From Actinomadura luzonensis (lineage in GTDB: Bacteria; Actinomycetota; Actinomycetes; Streptosporangiales; Streptosporangiaceae), in assembly GCF_022664455.2 (NCBI RefSeq), contig NZ_JAKRKC020000001.1, positions 1,741,001 through 1,805,000 on the forward strand: a DNA stretch of 64,000 nucleotides. The letters are read 5' to 3'. Below the pieces are notes generated by a model, which saw only the letters and a program-made list of their open reading frames with translations, ran no database searches and had not been told where the DNA came from. Below, one piece after another: positions 16,277 to 25,175 of this stretch. A program made the translations under genes and the position numbers. Every line of letters starts with the position of its first letter. The first letter of the stretch is position 1.

Positions 16277-17476
16277 ATGACCGAGTCCTCGGTGATGCCG
16301 CTGCACATGCGGCGGGTGGAGTTCGACCCGGCGCCGGAGCTGGCCGCGGCCCGCGAGGAGGAGGGCGTCACCCGCGTCAGGACCGCGTTCGGCGCCGACG
16401 CCTGGCTGGTGAGCCGGTACGCCTACGTCCGCGAGGTCCTGGGCGACGCCGACCGGTTCAGGATCGCCCGGCAGACCATCGCGCGGCTGCCCGGCGCCCC
16501 CGAGATGACCGAGGAACAGCTCAAGAAGATCAACGCGGGCAACCTGCTCGGCCAGGACCCGCCCGAGCACACCCGGCTGCGCCGCATGCTGACCCCCGAG
16601 TTCACGATCCGGCGCATGCGGCGGCTGGAGCCCCGGATCCGGGCCATCGTCGACGAGCACCTGGACGCCATGGAGGCCGCCGGGCCGCCGGCCGACCTGG
16701 TGCCGTCGTTCGCGCTGCCCATCCCGTCGCTCGTGATCTGCGAGCTGCTCGGCGTGCCGTACGAGGACCGCGAAGGCTTCCAGGACCGGACCAGCCGCAT
16801 GCTGGACGTCACGGTGCCCGCCGAGGAGCGGGTGGCGCTGCAGTTCCAGGCGCGGGCGTACATGGAGGACCTGGTCGGCCGCATCCAGGCCGACCCCGGC
16901 GAGGACCTGCTCGGCATGCTCGTGCGCGAGCACGGCGACGACCTCACCAAGGACGAGCTGGTCGGCATCGGCAGCCTGCTGCTGTTCGCCGGGCACGAGA
17001 CGACCTCCAACATGCTCGCGCTCGGCACGCTGGCCCTGCTGCGCCACCCCGACCAGCTCGACCTCCTGCGCAAGGAGCCCGAGCGGATCGACGCGGCGGT
17101 GGAGGAGCTGCTGCGCTGGCTCAGCATCGTGCACTCCGGCACCACCAAGGTCGCCACCGCCGAGACCCGGCTCGGCGACACCGTCATCGCCGCCGGCGAC
17201 CTGGTGATCTGCTCACTGCCCACGGCCAACCGCGACCCGGGGATGGTGCCGGACGCCGACCGGTTCGACCTGACGCGCGGGGCGCCCGGCCACGTCGCGT
17301 TCGGCCACGGCATCCACCACTGCCTGGGCGCGCCGCTGGCCCGGATGGAGCTGCGGACCGCCTTCCCCGCGCTGTTCCAGCGGTTCCCGGGGCTGCGGCC
17401 GGCCGACGGCGCGGAGCCGCGGTTCCGGTCGTTCAGCGTGGTGTACGGGCTGTCCTCGCTCAAGGTGGCCTGGTAG
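16277..17476 (+). CDS. Cytochrome P450
   Basis: The 399-residue soluble bacterial P450 has the I-helix oxygen-activation motif AGHETTS (238-244), the K-helix ExxR in EELLR (276-280) and the heme loop FGHGIHHCLG (342-351) with thiolate Cys349. It resembles CYP105/CYP107-type actinobacterial enzymes that oxidise macrolides, terpenes or drugs, but the subfamily cannot be assigned by eye. No ferredoxin gene lies next to it, so reductase partners must come from elsewhere. AGGGG precedes the ATG. It is divergent from the FAD monooxygenase. Confidence 0.93.
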   Translation: MTESSVMPLHMRRVEFDPAPELAAAREEEGVTRVRTAFGADAWLVSRYAYVREVLGDADRFRIARQTIARLPGAPEMTEEQLKKINAGNLLGQDPPEHTRLRRMLTPEFTIRRMRRLEPRIRAIVDEHLDAMEAAGPPADLVPSFALPIPSLVICELLGVPYEDREGFQDRTSRMLDVTVPAEERVALQFQARAYMEDLVGRIQADPGEDLLGMLVREHGDDLTKDELVGIGSLLLFAGHETTSNMLALGTLALLRHPDQLDLLRKEPERIDAAVEELLRWLSIVHSGTTKVATAETRLGDTVIAAGDLVICSLPTANRDPGMVPDADRFDLTRGAPGHVAFGHGIHHCLGAPLARMELRTAFPALFQRFPGLRPADGAEPRFRSFSVVYGLSSLKVAW

Positions 17477-17484
17477 GGCGCGGC

Positions 17485-17913
17485 TCACTTGTAGTACTGC
17501 ACCCAGTACTCGACGGTGTGCTTCTTCCTGAGAGAGAAGGACGCGTAGTACTCGCGGTGCCCGGCGTTGCTGATGCGGACGTAGCCGTACCGGCCGTTGC
17601 ACCTGAACGTGCCGGCCTTGGCGACCTTCTCGCCGCCGCCCCAGTTGCGCACGAACCACAGCTTGACCTCGAGGTTCGTGTCGTTGCCCCAGCAGCGGGC
17701 CTTGACCTGCATCACGCGGGCCCCGGAGGGCCGCTGCCAGGAGTTGGTGGTGAAGTAGCCCTTCTGCGCGGGCATCGCCTCGTGCCGGAGGGTGTGCCAG
17801 GCCGCCGCGGCCTGCGTGTGCGCGGCCGGGGCCGCGACGGCGGGGGCCGCCGACGCCAGGGCCAGCGCGGCGGCCGTGGTGGCGAGGGCGAGGGAGATCG
17901 TCGGGAGACGCAT
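17485..17913 (-). CDS. Secreted protein of unknown function, 142 residues
   Basis: A signal peptide (MRLPTISLALATTAAALALASAAPAVA) is followed by a domain of about 110 residues with two Cys (ARCWGND, FRCNGRYG) that could form a disulfide, and many Trp/Tyr/Arg residues (LWFVRNWGGG, VEYWVQYYK at the end). It looks like a compact beta-rich extracellular domain. I recognise no family. The stop lies 8 bp from the P450 stop in convergent orientation. Confidence 0.65.
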   Translation of the reverse strand: MRLPTISLALATTAAALALASAAPAVAAPAAHTQAAAAWHTLRHEAMPAQKGYFTTNSWQRPSGARVMQVKARCWGNDTNLEVKLWFVRNWGGGEKVAKAGTFRCNGRYGYVRISNAGHREYYASFSLRKKHTVEYWVQYYK

Positions 17914-18028
17914 GGTCTGCCTGCCTTTCCGTTCCTTGTTCTGCTGCGGATGAGGAGACGGTAGGGCGGAGCGGGTTGAGGCCCGGTTGAGCGCGTGTTG
18001 AGCCGCCGGACGGGGTTACGCTGCATCC

Positions 18029-18982
18029 ATGCGTGTAGTGGTGATCGGCGCCAGTGGCCACATCGGCACCTACCTCGTCCCCCGGCTCGTGGACGCGGGC
18101 CACGACGTGGTCGCGGTGAGCAGGGGCAAGCGGGAGCCCTACACCCCGCACGGCGCGTGGCAGCGCGTCACCACCGTCTCCGCCGACCGCGACGCCGAGG
18201 ACGCCGACGGCACGTTCGGCCGGCGCGTCGCCGAGCTGGACGGCGACGCCGTCATCGACCTCATCTGCTTCACCGAGGAGAGCGCCCGCCACCTGGCCGA
18301 GGCGCTGACCGGCCGGGTCCGGCACTTCCTGCACTGCGGCACGATCTGGACGCACGGCCCGAGCGCCCGCGTGCCCACGACCGAGGACCGGCCGAAGCGG
18401 CCGCTCGGCGAGTACGGCAGGCGCAAGGCCGCGATCGAGGCGTACCTGCTGGAGCGGGCGCACCGCGACGGCTTCCCGGCGACGGTCGTCCACCCCGGGC
18501 ACATCACCGGGCCCGGCTGGGTGCCGGTCAACCCGGCGGGCAACGTCAACCCGGCCGTCTTCCAGACCCTCGCCGACGGGGAGGAGCTGGCGCTGCCCAA
18601 CCTCGGCATGGAGACCGTGCAGCACGTGCACGCCGACGACGTGGCCCGGCTGTTCATGGACGCCCTCGCCACGCCCTCGGCGTCGGTGGGCGAGAGCTTC
18701 CACTCGGTCGCCACGGGCGCGCTCACGCTGCGCGGCTACGCCGAGGCGGTGGCCGGGTGGTTCGGGCGGGAGGCGCGGCTGGCGTACCTGCCGTTCGAGC
18801 GGTGGCGGGCTACGGTGTCCGAGGAGGACGCCCGGGTGACGCTCGACCACATCAGCTACAGCCCCCACTGCAGCATGGCCAAGGCCGAGCGGCTGCTCGG
18901 CCACCGCCCCCGCTACGAAGCGCTGGAGGCGATCCAGGAGGCGGTGGCCTGGCTGGTCGCGACCGGGGCCGTCAAGGCCTGA
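18029..18982 (+). CDS. NAD(P)-dependent epimerase/dehydratase family protein
   Basis: The 317-residue extended-SDR protein starts with the Rossmann motif VVIGASGHIG and contains YGRRK, which fits the YxxxK catalytic pair. AVVDL-like strands, a VVHPGHITGPG segment after the active site and a C-terminal substrate lobe follow. Such enzymes reduce, epimerise or dehydrate nucleotide sugars or related substrates; no sugar-nucleotide genes are nearby, so the substrate stays open. It is a single gene, convergent with the substrate-binding protein of the Liv-type transporter. Confidence 0.85.
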   Translation: MRVVVIGASGHIGTYLVPRLVDAGHDVVAVSRGKREPYTPHGAWQRVTTVSADRDAEDADGTFGRRVAELDGDAVIDLICFTEESARHLAEALTGRVRHFLHCGTIWTHGPSARVPTTEDRPKRPLGEYGRRKAAIEAYLLERAHRDGFPATVVHPGHITGPGWVPVNPAGNVNPAVFQTLADGEELALPNLGMETVQHVHADDVARLFMDALATPSASVGESFHSVATGALTLRGYAEAVAGWFGREARLAYLPFERWRATVSEEDARVTLDHISYSPHCSMAKAERLLGHRPRYEALEAIQEAVAWLVATGAVKA

Positions 18983-19007
18983 GGCCCGCTCAGCCGGTCA
19001 GCGGGCC
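18983..19007. terminator. Hairpin at convergent gene ends
   Basis: GGCCCGCT (18983-18990) and AGCGGGCC (19000-19007) form an 8-bp stem with a 9-nt loop. It spans the stop of the transporter binding-protein gene and lies directly after the epimerase stop. It may terminate both transcripts. Confidence 0.5.
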
Positions 19008-20258
19008 GAACTCCTTGCGGGTGTCGATGACCTGGCCGAACAGCTCCCACCGGGCGCCCTTGAACTTCATGAGCTGCATCGACTCGATGGGGAACGCGTC
19101 GCCCTGCCCGGTCGTGAGCGTCACGCCCGGCAGCAGCATGTCGATTTTGACGTTGCGCAGGTTGCGCACCGAGTCGCGCAGCCCTTCGCGGGTGGGGCAC
19201 CTGGCCGCGTCCATGGCCTTGTGGAAGCTGCTGGCGACGGCCCAGCCGAAGGTCAGGTACGGGATGTTCGGGTCCTCCCCGGGCGCGTACTGCTTGACCT
19301 TCTGCTTGTAGAGCTCCATCTCGGGGTCGGTCGCCCAGGTCGGGTCGTTCGGGTCCTTGTAGTACGAGCTGGACACCACGCCCTGCACGTTGTCGAAGCC
19401 GACCGGCTTGAGCACGGTGATGGAGGCGGAGACGTTGTTGATGATGTGCAGCGGGTTCCAGGCGGTGTTCCTGGCGTCGGCGGCGAGCGCCTGCGAGCCG
19501 AACTTCGGGGTGGTGATGTCGAGGAACACGTCGGCCTTGGAGCCGGCGAGGTTGCGCATCTGGGGGTCGATGCTGGGGTCGGTGACCTCGTAGCTCTGCT
19601 CGGCGACGATCGTGATCCCCGTGCCTTCGACGGCCCGTTTGAAGCCGCCGAGCAGGTCCTTGCCGAAGTCGTCGTTCTGGTAGAGCACGGCGACCTTGGC
19701 CGAGGGCTTCTCCGTCTTCAGGTACTGCGCGTAGACGCGGGCCTCGGAGACGTAGTTGGGCTGCCAGCCGATGGTCCACGGGTGCGCGGTGTCGGTGCCC
19801 CACTTGGACGCGCCGGTGGCGACGAAGACCTGCGGCACCTTGCGCTGGTTGGTGTAGTCCCAGGTGGCGGTGGTGGAGGGGGTGCCGAGCGTCTGGAACA
19901 GGGCGAAGACCTGGTCCTGCTCCACGAGCCTGCGGGCCTCCTCGACGGCCTTCGGCGGCTGGTAGCCGTCGTCGCGCACGACGAACTCGACCTTGCGCCC
20001 GCCGATGCCGCCCTTCTCGGCGTTGACGTAGTCGAAGTACGCCTTGATGCCCTTCGGGATGTCGCCGTAGGCCGAGGCCGGGCCGGACAGCGGGTAGATG
20101 CCGCCCAGCTTGATGCTCTTGTCGGTGATGCCGGTGGTCTGCTGGCCCTGGCACTGGCCGGTGGCGGTGGCGCCGGCGCCGCCGCCGCTCTCCCGCCCTC
20201 CGCAGGCAGCGGCGGCGAGCAGGAGCAGCGCCGCGCAGCCGATGGCAGATACACGCAT
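18990..20258 (-). CDS. Liv-type ABC transporter substrate-binding lipoprotein
   Basis: The 422-residue protein has a lipoprotein signal peptide (MRVSAIGCAALLLLAAAACGG, lipobox AAAC) and a type I periplasmic-binding fold (IKLGGIYPLSGPASAYG, then VEFVVRDDGYQPPKAVEEARRLVEQDQVFALFQTLGTPST). This is the branched-chain amino acid/amide (HAAT) family, whose actinobacterial members also bind aromatic acids, urea or short amides. It is the distal gene of a five-gene importer operon, 5 bp after the LivM-like permease. GGAGTGAGAGG precedes the ATG. Confidence 0.9.
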   Translation of the reverse strand: MRVSAIGCAALLLLAAAACGGRESGGGAGATATGQCQGQQTTGITDKSIKLGGIYPLSGPASAYGDIPKGIKAYFDYVNAEKGGIGGRKVEFVVRDDGYQPPKAVEEARRLVEQDQVFALFQTLGTPSTTATWDYTNQRKVPQVFVATGASKWGTDTAHPWTIGWQPNYVSEARVYAQYLKTEKPSAKVAVLYQNDDFGKDLLGGFKRAVEGTGITIVAEQSYEVTDPSIDPQMRNLAGSKADVFLDITTPKFGSQALAADARNTAWNPLHIINNVSASITVLKPVGFDNVQGVVSSSYYKDPNDPTWATDPEMELYKQKVKQYAPGEDPNIPYLTFGWAVASSFHKAMDAARCPTREGLRDSVRNLRNVKIDMLLPGVTLTTGQGDAFPIESMQLMKFKGARWELFGQVIDTRKEFGPLTG

Positions 20259-20263
20259 CCCTC

Positions 20264-21268
20264 TCACTCCTTCCGGGGGATTTTCCCGATCAGACGGCCG
20301 GCGAGCCCGGCGAGGCCCGTGGGGGCCACGTACATCACCGCGATGATCAGCAGGCCGAAGATGACGCCGGGCGCGGCCTCGTTGAGGTCCTGCGCGATGC
20401 TGGGGACGAACATCACGAACAACGCGCCGAGCACCGGCCCGGCCATCGCGCCGAGCCCGCCCACGACCAGGCCGGCGAGCAGGGTGATCGACAGGTTGAC
20501 GGTGAAGGAGTCGGGGCTGACGAACCCGATCACCCACGTGTAGACGCAGCCGGCCGCGCCCGCGAGCATCGCGCTCCAGGCGAAGGCGAGCGTCTTGTAC
20601 GCCGACAGCCGCACCCCCATGACCTCGGCCGCGCCCTCGTCGTCGCGCAGCGCGTGCAGCGCCCGCCCCACCCGCGACCGCAGCAGGCCCGCGACCAGCG
20701 CGAACGAGGCCACGGCGACGGCGAGCGCGAGGAAGTACAGCCACTGGTCCTCGGCGAGGCCGGTCCAGGCGGGCGGCTGCGGCTTGGGCAGCGTCAGCCC
20801 CATCGAGCCGCCGGTGACGTGCTCGAACCGTTTGAGCAGCGGCACCAGGAAGATCGCGATCGCCAGCGTGACCAGCGCCAGGTACAGCCCGCGCAGCCGC
20901 ACCGCGGGCACCCCGAACGCCAGCCCCAGCGCGAAGGCCACGGCCGCGGCCACCGGCAGCGTCACCGGGTACGGCACGGCCGGCCCGTGCAGCAGGATCG
21001 CCGCCGTGTACGCGCCGACGGCGAAGAACGCCCCGTGCCCGAGCGAGATCTGCCCGGCGTGGCCGACCAGCAGGTTCAGCCCGAGCAGCGCGACCGCGTA
21101 CACCAGGACCATCGTGAGCTGGAAGACGTGGAAGGGGACGAGCTGGAACGGCGCGTAGACCGCGGCGGCCAGCAGCGCGGCCCCCGCCGCCCACCGCCAC
21201 CGGGCCGCGTCCCAGCGGGCGCGGCGGGTGGACCCGGCCGCCACGTCGGCGTCCTTCACCTGTGTCAT
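20264..21268 (-). CDS. livM: Liv-type ABC transporter permease (LivM-like)
   Basis: The 334-residue protein has about 8-9 membrane segments. The HAAT permease hallmarks are LLGLNLLVGHAGQISLGHGAFFAVGAY near the N-terminus and the cytoplasmic loop LRDDEGAAEVMGVRLSAYKTLAFAWSAMLAG that contacts the ATPases. The ATG overlaps the LivH-like stop by ATGA. It is about as long as typical LivM proteins of actinobacteria. The substrate is not determined by this subunit. Confidence 0.9.
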   Translation of the reverse strand: MTQVKDADVAAGSTRRARWDAARWRWAAGAALLAAAVYAPFQLVPFHVFQLTMVLVYAVALLGLNLLVGHAGQISLGHGAFFAVGAYTAAILLHGPAVPYPVTLPVAAAVAFALGLAFGVPAVRLRGLYLALVTLAIAIFLVPLLKRFEHVTGGSMGLTLPKPQPPAWTGLAEDQWLYFLALAVAVASFALVAGLLRSRVGRALHALRDDEGAAEVMGVRLSAYKTLAFAWSAMLAGAAGCVYTWVIGFVSPDSFTVNLSITLLAGLVVGGLGAMAGPVLGALFVMFVPSIAQDLNEAAPGVIFGLLIIAVMYVAPTGLAGLAGRLIGKIPRKE

Positions 21269-22146
21269 GCGCGTTCCACCACCGCTCGCCCGAACAGGCC
21301 GCGCGGCCGGACCAGCAGCACGCCGAGGATGATCACCAGGGGCACCCCGACCTTGAGGTCGGAGCCGACGACCGGCAGGTAGGCCCCGGCCAGCGTCTCG
21401 GCCACGCCGACGACGACGCCGCCCGCGACCGCGCCGGCCGGGCTGTCGAAGCCGCCGAGCGTGGCCGCGGCGAAGGCGTAGATGAGGACGCCGCCCATCA
21501 TGTTGGGCTCCAGGAACAGCAGCGGCGCGACCAGGACGCCCGACACCGCGCCGACGGCGGCGGCCAGCCCCCAGCCGAGCGCCAGTGTCCAGCCGACGCG
21601 GATGCCGACCAGCCGGGCCGAGGTGGGGTTCGCGGCCACCGCGCGCATGCCGAGCCCGATCTTGGTGTGCTGGAAGAGCAGGTACAGCAGGCCCATGACC
21701 AGCGCCACCACGCCGAGCACGCCCAGCGTGGAGAAGCCGACGCTCACCCCGCCGAGCTCCAGCGCGCCCCGCGGGAACGGGTTGGGGAAGTCCTTGATGA
21801 GGAAGGTCCAGATCCAGCCGGCGGCGGCGTTGACGAAGATGAACAGCCCGACGGTGACGATGACCAGCGTCAGCTCGGGCGCGCCCTCGACCGGCCGGAT
21901 GACGACCCGCTCGATGAGCATGCCGCCCGCGAACGACACCACCAGCGTGAGCGCCAGCGCCGCCCAGAACGGCAGCCCGGCCGCCACGCACTGCCAGGCG
22001 AGGTAGGTGGAGAACATGGCCAGCTCGCCCTGGGCGAAGTTGACGATCCCGGTGAACTGGTAGATCAGCACGAGCGCGAGCGCCATGCTGGCGTAGATCG
22101 CGCCCGCGCCGAGCCCTTCCACGACCTGCTGCAGGAACCCGGCCAC
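21265..22146 (-). CDS. livH: Liv-type ABC transporter permease (LivH-like)
   Basis: The 293-residue membrane protein has the LivH pattern: GLGAGAIYASMALALVLIYQFTGIVNFAQGELAMFSTY at the start and MRAVAANPTSARLVGIRV in the ATPase-coupling loop. Seven or eight hydrophobic helices are visible. It starts with GTG 2 bp after the upstream ATPase stop. With LivM it forms the heterodimeric pore of the importer. Confidence 0.9.
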   Translation of the reverse strand: MAGFLQQVVEGLGAGAIYASMALALVLIYQFTGIVNFAQGELAMFSTYLAWQCVAAGLPFWAALALTLVVSFAGGMLIERVVIRPVEGAPELTLVIVTVGLFIFVNAAAGWIWTFLIKDFPNPFPRGALELGGVSVGFSTLGVLGVVALVMGLLYLLFQHTKIGLGMRAVAANPTSARLVGIRVGWTLALGWGLAAAVGAVSGVLVAPLLFLEPNMMGGVLIYAFAAATLGGFDSPAGAVAGGVVVGVAETLAGAYLPVVGSDLKVGVPLVIILGVLLVRPRGLFGRAVVERA

Positions 22147-22148
22147 GG

Positions 22149-22865
22149 CTACACCCGGTATCCCAGGTAGGACTGCGCGACCTGCTCGTCCGCCCTGATC
22201 TGCTCGGCCGTGCCGGACAGCACGATGCGCCCGGTCTCCAGCACGTGCGCCTGCCGGGCGACGCCGAGCGCGAGGTGGGCGTTCTGCTCCACGACGACCA
22301 CGGTGGTCCGCTCCTCTTCGTTGATGGCCTGGACGATGCGGAACAGCTCCCGCGTGACCAGCGGCGCGAGGCCCAGGGACGGCTCGTCCAGCAGCAGCAC
22401 CCTGGGTCGCAGCATGAGCGCCCGGCCGAGGGCGAGCATCTGCTGCTCGCCGCCGCTGAGGCTGCCCGCGACCTGCCCGAGCCGGTCGCGGAGCGGCGGG
22501 AAGTAGCCGCAGACCCGCTCCAGGTCCTCCTCGGCCGCGCGCCGGCCGCGCCGGGTGAACGCGCCGAGCCGCAGGTTCTCCTCGACCGTCAGCGGCATGA
22601 ACGTGCCGCGCCCCTCGGGCACGTGCGCCACGCCCAGCCGGGCCACCGCGTCGGGCGGGCGGCCGGTCAGCGAGGTGCCGCCGAGCCGGACCGCGCCCCG
22701 TGCCCGGACCATCCCGGACAGGGCGCGGAGCAGCGTGGTCTTGCCCGCGCCGTTGGGGCCGAGGATGGCGCAGATCTCGCCCTCGGCCACGCTCAGGGTC
22801 ACGCCGTGCAGCACGCGGGCGTCGCCGTAGCCGGCGACCAGGTCCGTCACCTCCAGGAAGCTCAT
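22149..22865 (-). CDS. livF: Liv-type ABC transporter ATPase (LivF-like)
   Basis: The 238-residue ATPase has Walker A GPNGAGKTT, Q-loop region, signature SLSGGEQQMLALGRAL, Walker B VLLLDEPSLGLAP and an H-loop VEQNAHLAL. The motifs VPEGRGTFMPLTVEENL are characteristic of LivF. The ATG overlaps the LivG stop by ATGA, so the two nucleotide-binding subunits are co-translated. Confidence 0.92.
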   Translation of the reverse strand: MSFLEVTDLVAGYGDARVLHGVTLSVAEGEICAILGPNGAGKTTLLRALSGMVRARGAVRLGGTSLTGRPPDAVARLGVAHVPEGRGTFMPLTVEENLRLGAFTRRGRRAAEEDLERVCGYFPPLRDRLGQVAGSLSGGEQQMLALGRALMLRPRVLLLDEPSLGLAPLVTRELFRIVQAINEEERTTVVVVEQNAHLALGVARQAHVLETGRIVLSGTAEQIRADEQVAQSYLGYRV

Positions 22866-23620
22866 CCGGCCGTCCCCAGGTACGCCTCGATGACTCCGGG
22901 GTCGCGCTGCACCTCGGCCGGCGGCCCTTCGGCGATCTTGCGGCCGAAGTCGAGGCAGACGATGCGGCGGCAGACGCCCATGACGAAGCCCATGTGGTGC
23001 TCGACCACGACCACGGTGAGGTCGTAGGCGTCCTTGAGCGCGCGGAGGGTGCCGGCGAACTCCGCCACCTCGGCCGCGTTCAGCCCGTTGACCGGCTCGT
23101 CGAGCAGCAGCAGGCGGGGGCGGGCGATCAGCGCGCGGGCCAGCTCGACCCGTTTGAGCGTGCCGAACGGCAGGCCGGCGGCCGGGTGACCGGCCACCCC
23201 GTCGAGGCCGAGCCGCCCGAGGACGTCGTCGGCGTCGGCCCGCAGCGCGCGCTCCTCGCGGCGCACGCCGGGCAGCCGCAGCCCGGCGGTGACGAAGCCG
23301 GCGCGGCCCCGGTGGTGCGCGCCGGTGAGCACGTTGTCGCGGACGGACATGCGGGGGAACAGGCCGAGGTTCTGGAAGGTGCGGGCGATGCCGAGCCGCG
23401 CGACCGCGTACGGGGGCACGTCCCGCAGGTCCGTGCCCTCGTAGGTGATGGTGCCTGAGCCGGCCGGGTGGCGGCGGGTGAGGCAGTTGAACAGGGTGGT
23501 CTTGCCGGCGCCGTTGGGCCCGATGAGCCCCACCATCTCGCCGCGCGTCACGGCGAAGCTGACGCCGTCCAGCGCCGTGATGCCGCCGAAGCGGACGGTG
23601 AGGTCGCGCACCTCCAGCAT
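22862..23620 (-). CDS. livG: Liv-type ABC transporter ATPase (LivG-like)
   Basis: The 252-residue ATPase has Walker A GPNGAGKTT and Walker B LLLLDEPVNGLN. ARTFQNLGLFPRMSVRDNVLTG is the typical LivG Q-loop region. The ABC signature is altered to LPFGTLKRVELARAL (usually LSYGxQRRLEIARAL), which is tolerated in the family. First gene of the operon livG-livF-livH-livM-binding protein. The divergent regulator and acyl-CoA ligase suggest that the imported compound is activated as a CoA thioester; this is an inference. Confidence 0.92.
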   Translation of the reverse strand: MLEVRDLTVRFGGITALDGVSFAVTRGEMVGLIGPNGAGKTTLFNCLTRRHPAGSGTITYEGTDLRDVPPYAVARLGIARTFQNLGLFPRMSVRDNVLTGAHHRGRAGFVTAGLRLPGVRREERALRADADDVLGRLGLDGVAGHPAAGLPFGTLKRVELARALIARPRLLLLDEPVNGLNAAEVAEFAGTLRALKDAYDLTVVVVEHHMGFVMGVCRRIVCLDFGRKIAEGPPAEVQRDPGVIEAYLGTAG

Positions 23621-23632
23621 CCGGCCTCCTGG

Positions 23633-23645
23633 AGAACATTGTTCT
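23633..23645. promoter_or_regulatory. Palindromic operator candidate before the Liv operon
   Basis: AGAACA-T-TGTTCT is a perfect 6-bp inverted repeat around one base. It lies 13-25 nt upstream of the livG ATG, inside the divergent region shared with the PucR/CdaR-type gene. Its position over the leader fits repression. The binding protein is unknown. Confidence 0.4.
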
Positions 23646-23777
23646 GACCGTGGGCTCAGCGTAGGTTTCGGTCATCAGGGGCCGCATTGGGCACGGTGAC
23701 CCAAGATGTCCCCGGCGCATTGTCCGCTGAGCACAGGGACGGTCTCGGACCGGTCACGACCCGTTGACCGCCCGCCG

Positions 23778-25175
23778 ATGGGCATGGATCATCCCGGCAT
23801 GTCCGGTCGTTTCAGCACGGGAACGCTCACTGGTACCGAGGCCGTCCGGGTGCAGCGGGCGCGCATCATCGCCGAGATGCTGGACAACGTTCAGGAGCTG
23901 GCCGACGCCGGGGCGGCGGCGATCAGGGCCGAGGTGCCGACGTACGCGGCGCAGGGCGCCGACTTCCTCGCCGACGTGCGCGACCAGGTCGTCCGGCACT
24001 ACCGCGCCAAGCTCGCGGTGCTGCTGGAGGAGCGGGCGGTGACGGCCGCGGACATCGCCTTCGTCCGGCGGGCCGCCATGCGCCGGGCCAGGGCCGGGGT
24101 GCCCCTCGCCGACTACATCAACGCCTACCGGGTCGGGCAGCGGGTCTTCTGGGAGTCGCTGGTCGAGCGGGCCGGGCCGACGCCCGCCGGGCGGGAGGCC
24201 GCGCTGTCGCTGGCCGTCGCGCAGATGCGCTACTGCGACTTCGCGAGCACGCAGGCCGCGTACGCCTACATGGAGTTCCAGCAGTACGCCGCCGCCGAGG
24301 CCGTCAGGGAGAGCCGGGGCCTGCTGGAGACGCTGCTGGCCGGCGGCACGCCGACGCGCGGCAGGGAGCTGGCCGCCGCGCAGGCCCACGGCCTCGCGCC
24401 GGAGCCGCGCACGCCGCTCATGGTCGTGGTGGCGATGCTGGTCGAGGCCCCCGCCCCGGTCACGGCCGGGCTCAACAGGGACGCCGAGGCGCGGCACGCC
24501 GCCTGCGCCGCCCTCGCCAGGACCGGCGGCAACGGGGCCCGCACGCTGTCGGTGGTGCGCCAGTCGGAGATCGTGGCGGTGCCCGTGCTCGGGCCGGGCG
24601 CCGAGGCCGAGGACGTCTGCGACCGGCTGGAGGCCGTCGTCGCGGGCCTGGCCGGCGAGGGCATCAGGCTCGCCATGGGCGTCAGCACGCCGGCGGCCGG
24701 GACGGCGCAGATCCCGCAGGCCTACCAGGAGGCGCGGGCAGTGCTGGACTTCGTGCCCGAGGAGGGCGGCGTGGCGGCGCTGCCCAGGATCACCCCGTTC
24801 CAGTACCTGGCGCTGCGCGCCGACGACACGGCCCGGCACCTGGTTGACCCGCGCATCACGGCGCTGCTGGAGGAGGACCGGGCGCGCGGCGGCGTGCTCA
24901 CCGCGACGATCCGGGCGTTCGCCGCCGCCGACCTCAACCTGCGCACCGCCGCCGAACGCCTGCAGATCCACCCAAACACCGCGCAGTACCGGATGCGCCG
25001 CATCCAGGAACGCACCGGGCGGAGCCTGCGCTCCATCAACGACCTCGTGGAGCTGCTGGTCGCCATCGCGCTCCAGGACGCGGTGCCCACCAACGCCGGG
25101 CGGGAAAGACTGGCCGCCGTGACCGATGAGGGGCGTGGGAGAGCCGACGTACGGTCGTCCCATGAACCTCGCTGA
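23778..25175 (+). CDS. PucR/CdaR-family transcriptional regulator
   Basis: The 465-residue protein has a helical N-terminal domain (RIIAEMLDNVQELADAGAAAIRAEVP, PLADYINAYRVGQRVFWESLV), a GGDEF-like middle region and the C-terminal HTH_30 (FAAADLNLRTAAERLQIHPNTAQYRMRRIQERTG). Such regulators usually control catabolism or uptake of a nitrogen or carbon compound. It is divergent from the Liv-type importer and overlaps the acyl-CoA ligase start by 14 nt, so it probably regulates both. In-frame ATGs at 23778, 23784 and 23799 are all possible; none has a strong ribosome-binding site. Confidence 0.85.
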   Translation: MGMDHPGMSGRFSTGTLTGTEAVRVQRARIIAEMLDNVQELADAGAAAIRAEVPTYAAQGADFLADVRDQVVRHYRAKLAVLLEERAVTAADIAFVRRAAMRRARAGVPLADYINAYRVGQRVFWESLVERAGPTPAGREAALSLAVAQMRYCDFASTQAAYAYMEFQQYAAAEAVRESRGLLETLLAGGTPTRGRELAAAQAHGLAPEPRTPLMVVVAMLVEAPAPVTAGLNRDAEARHAACAALARTGGNGARTLSVVRQSEIVAVPVLGPGAEAEDVCDRLEAVVAGLAGEGIRLAMGVSTPAAGTAQIPQAYQEARAVLDFVPEEGGVAALPRITPFQYLALRADDTARHLVDPRITALLEEDRARGGVLTATIRAFAAADLNLRTAAERLQIHPNTAQYRMRRIQERTGRSLRSINDLVELLVAIALQDAVPTNAGRERLAAVTDEGRGRADVRSSHEPR

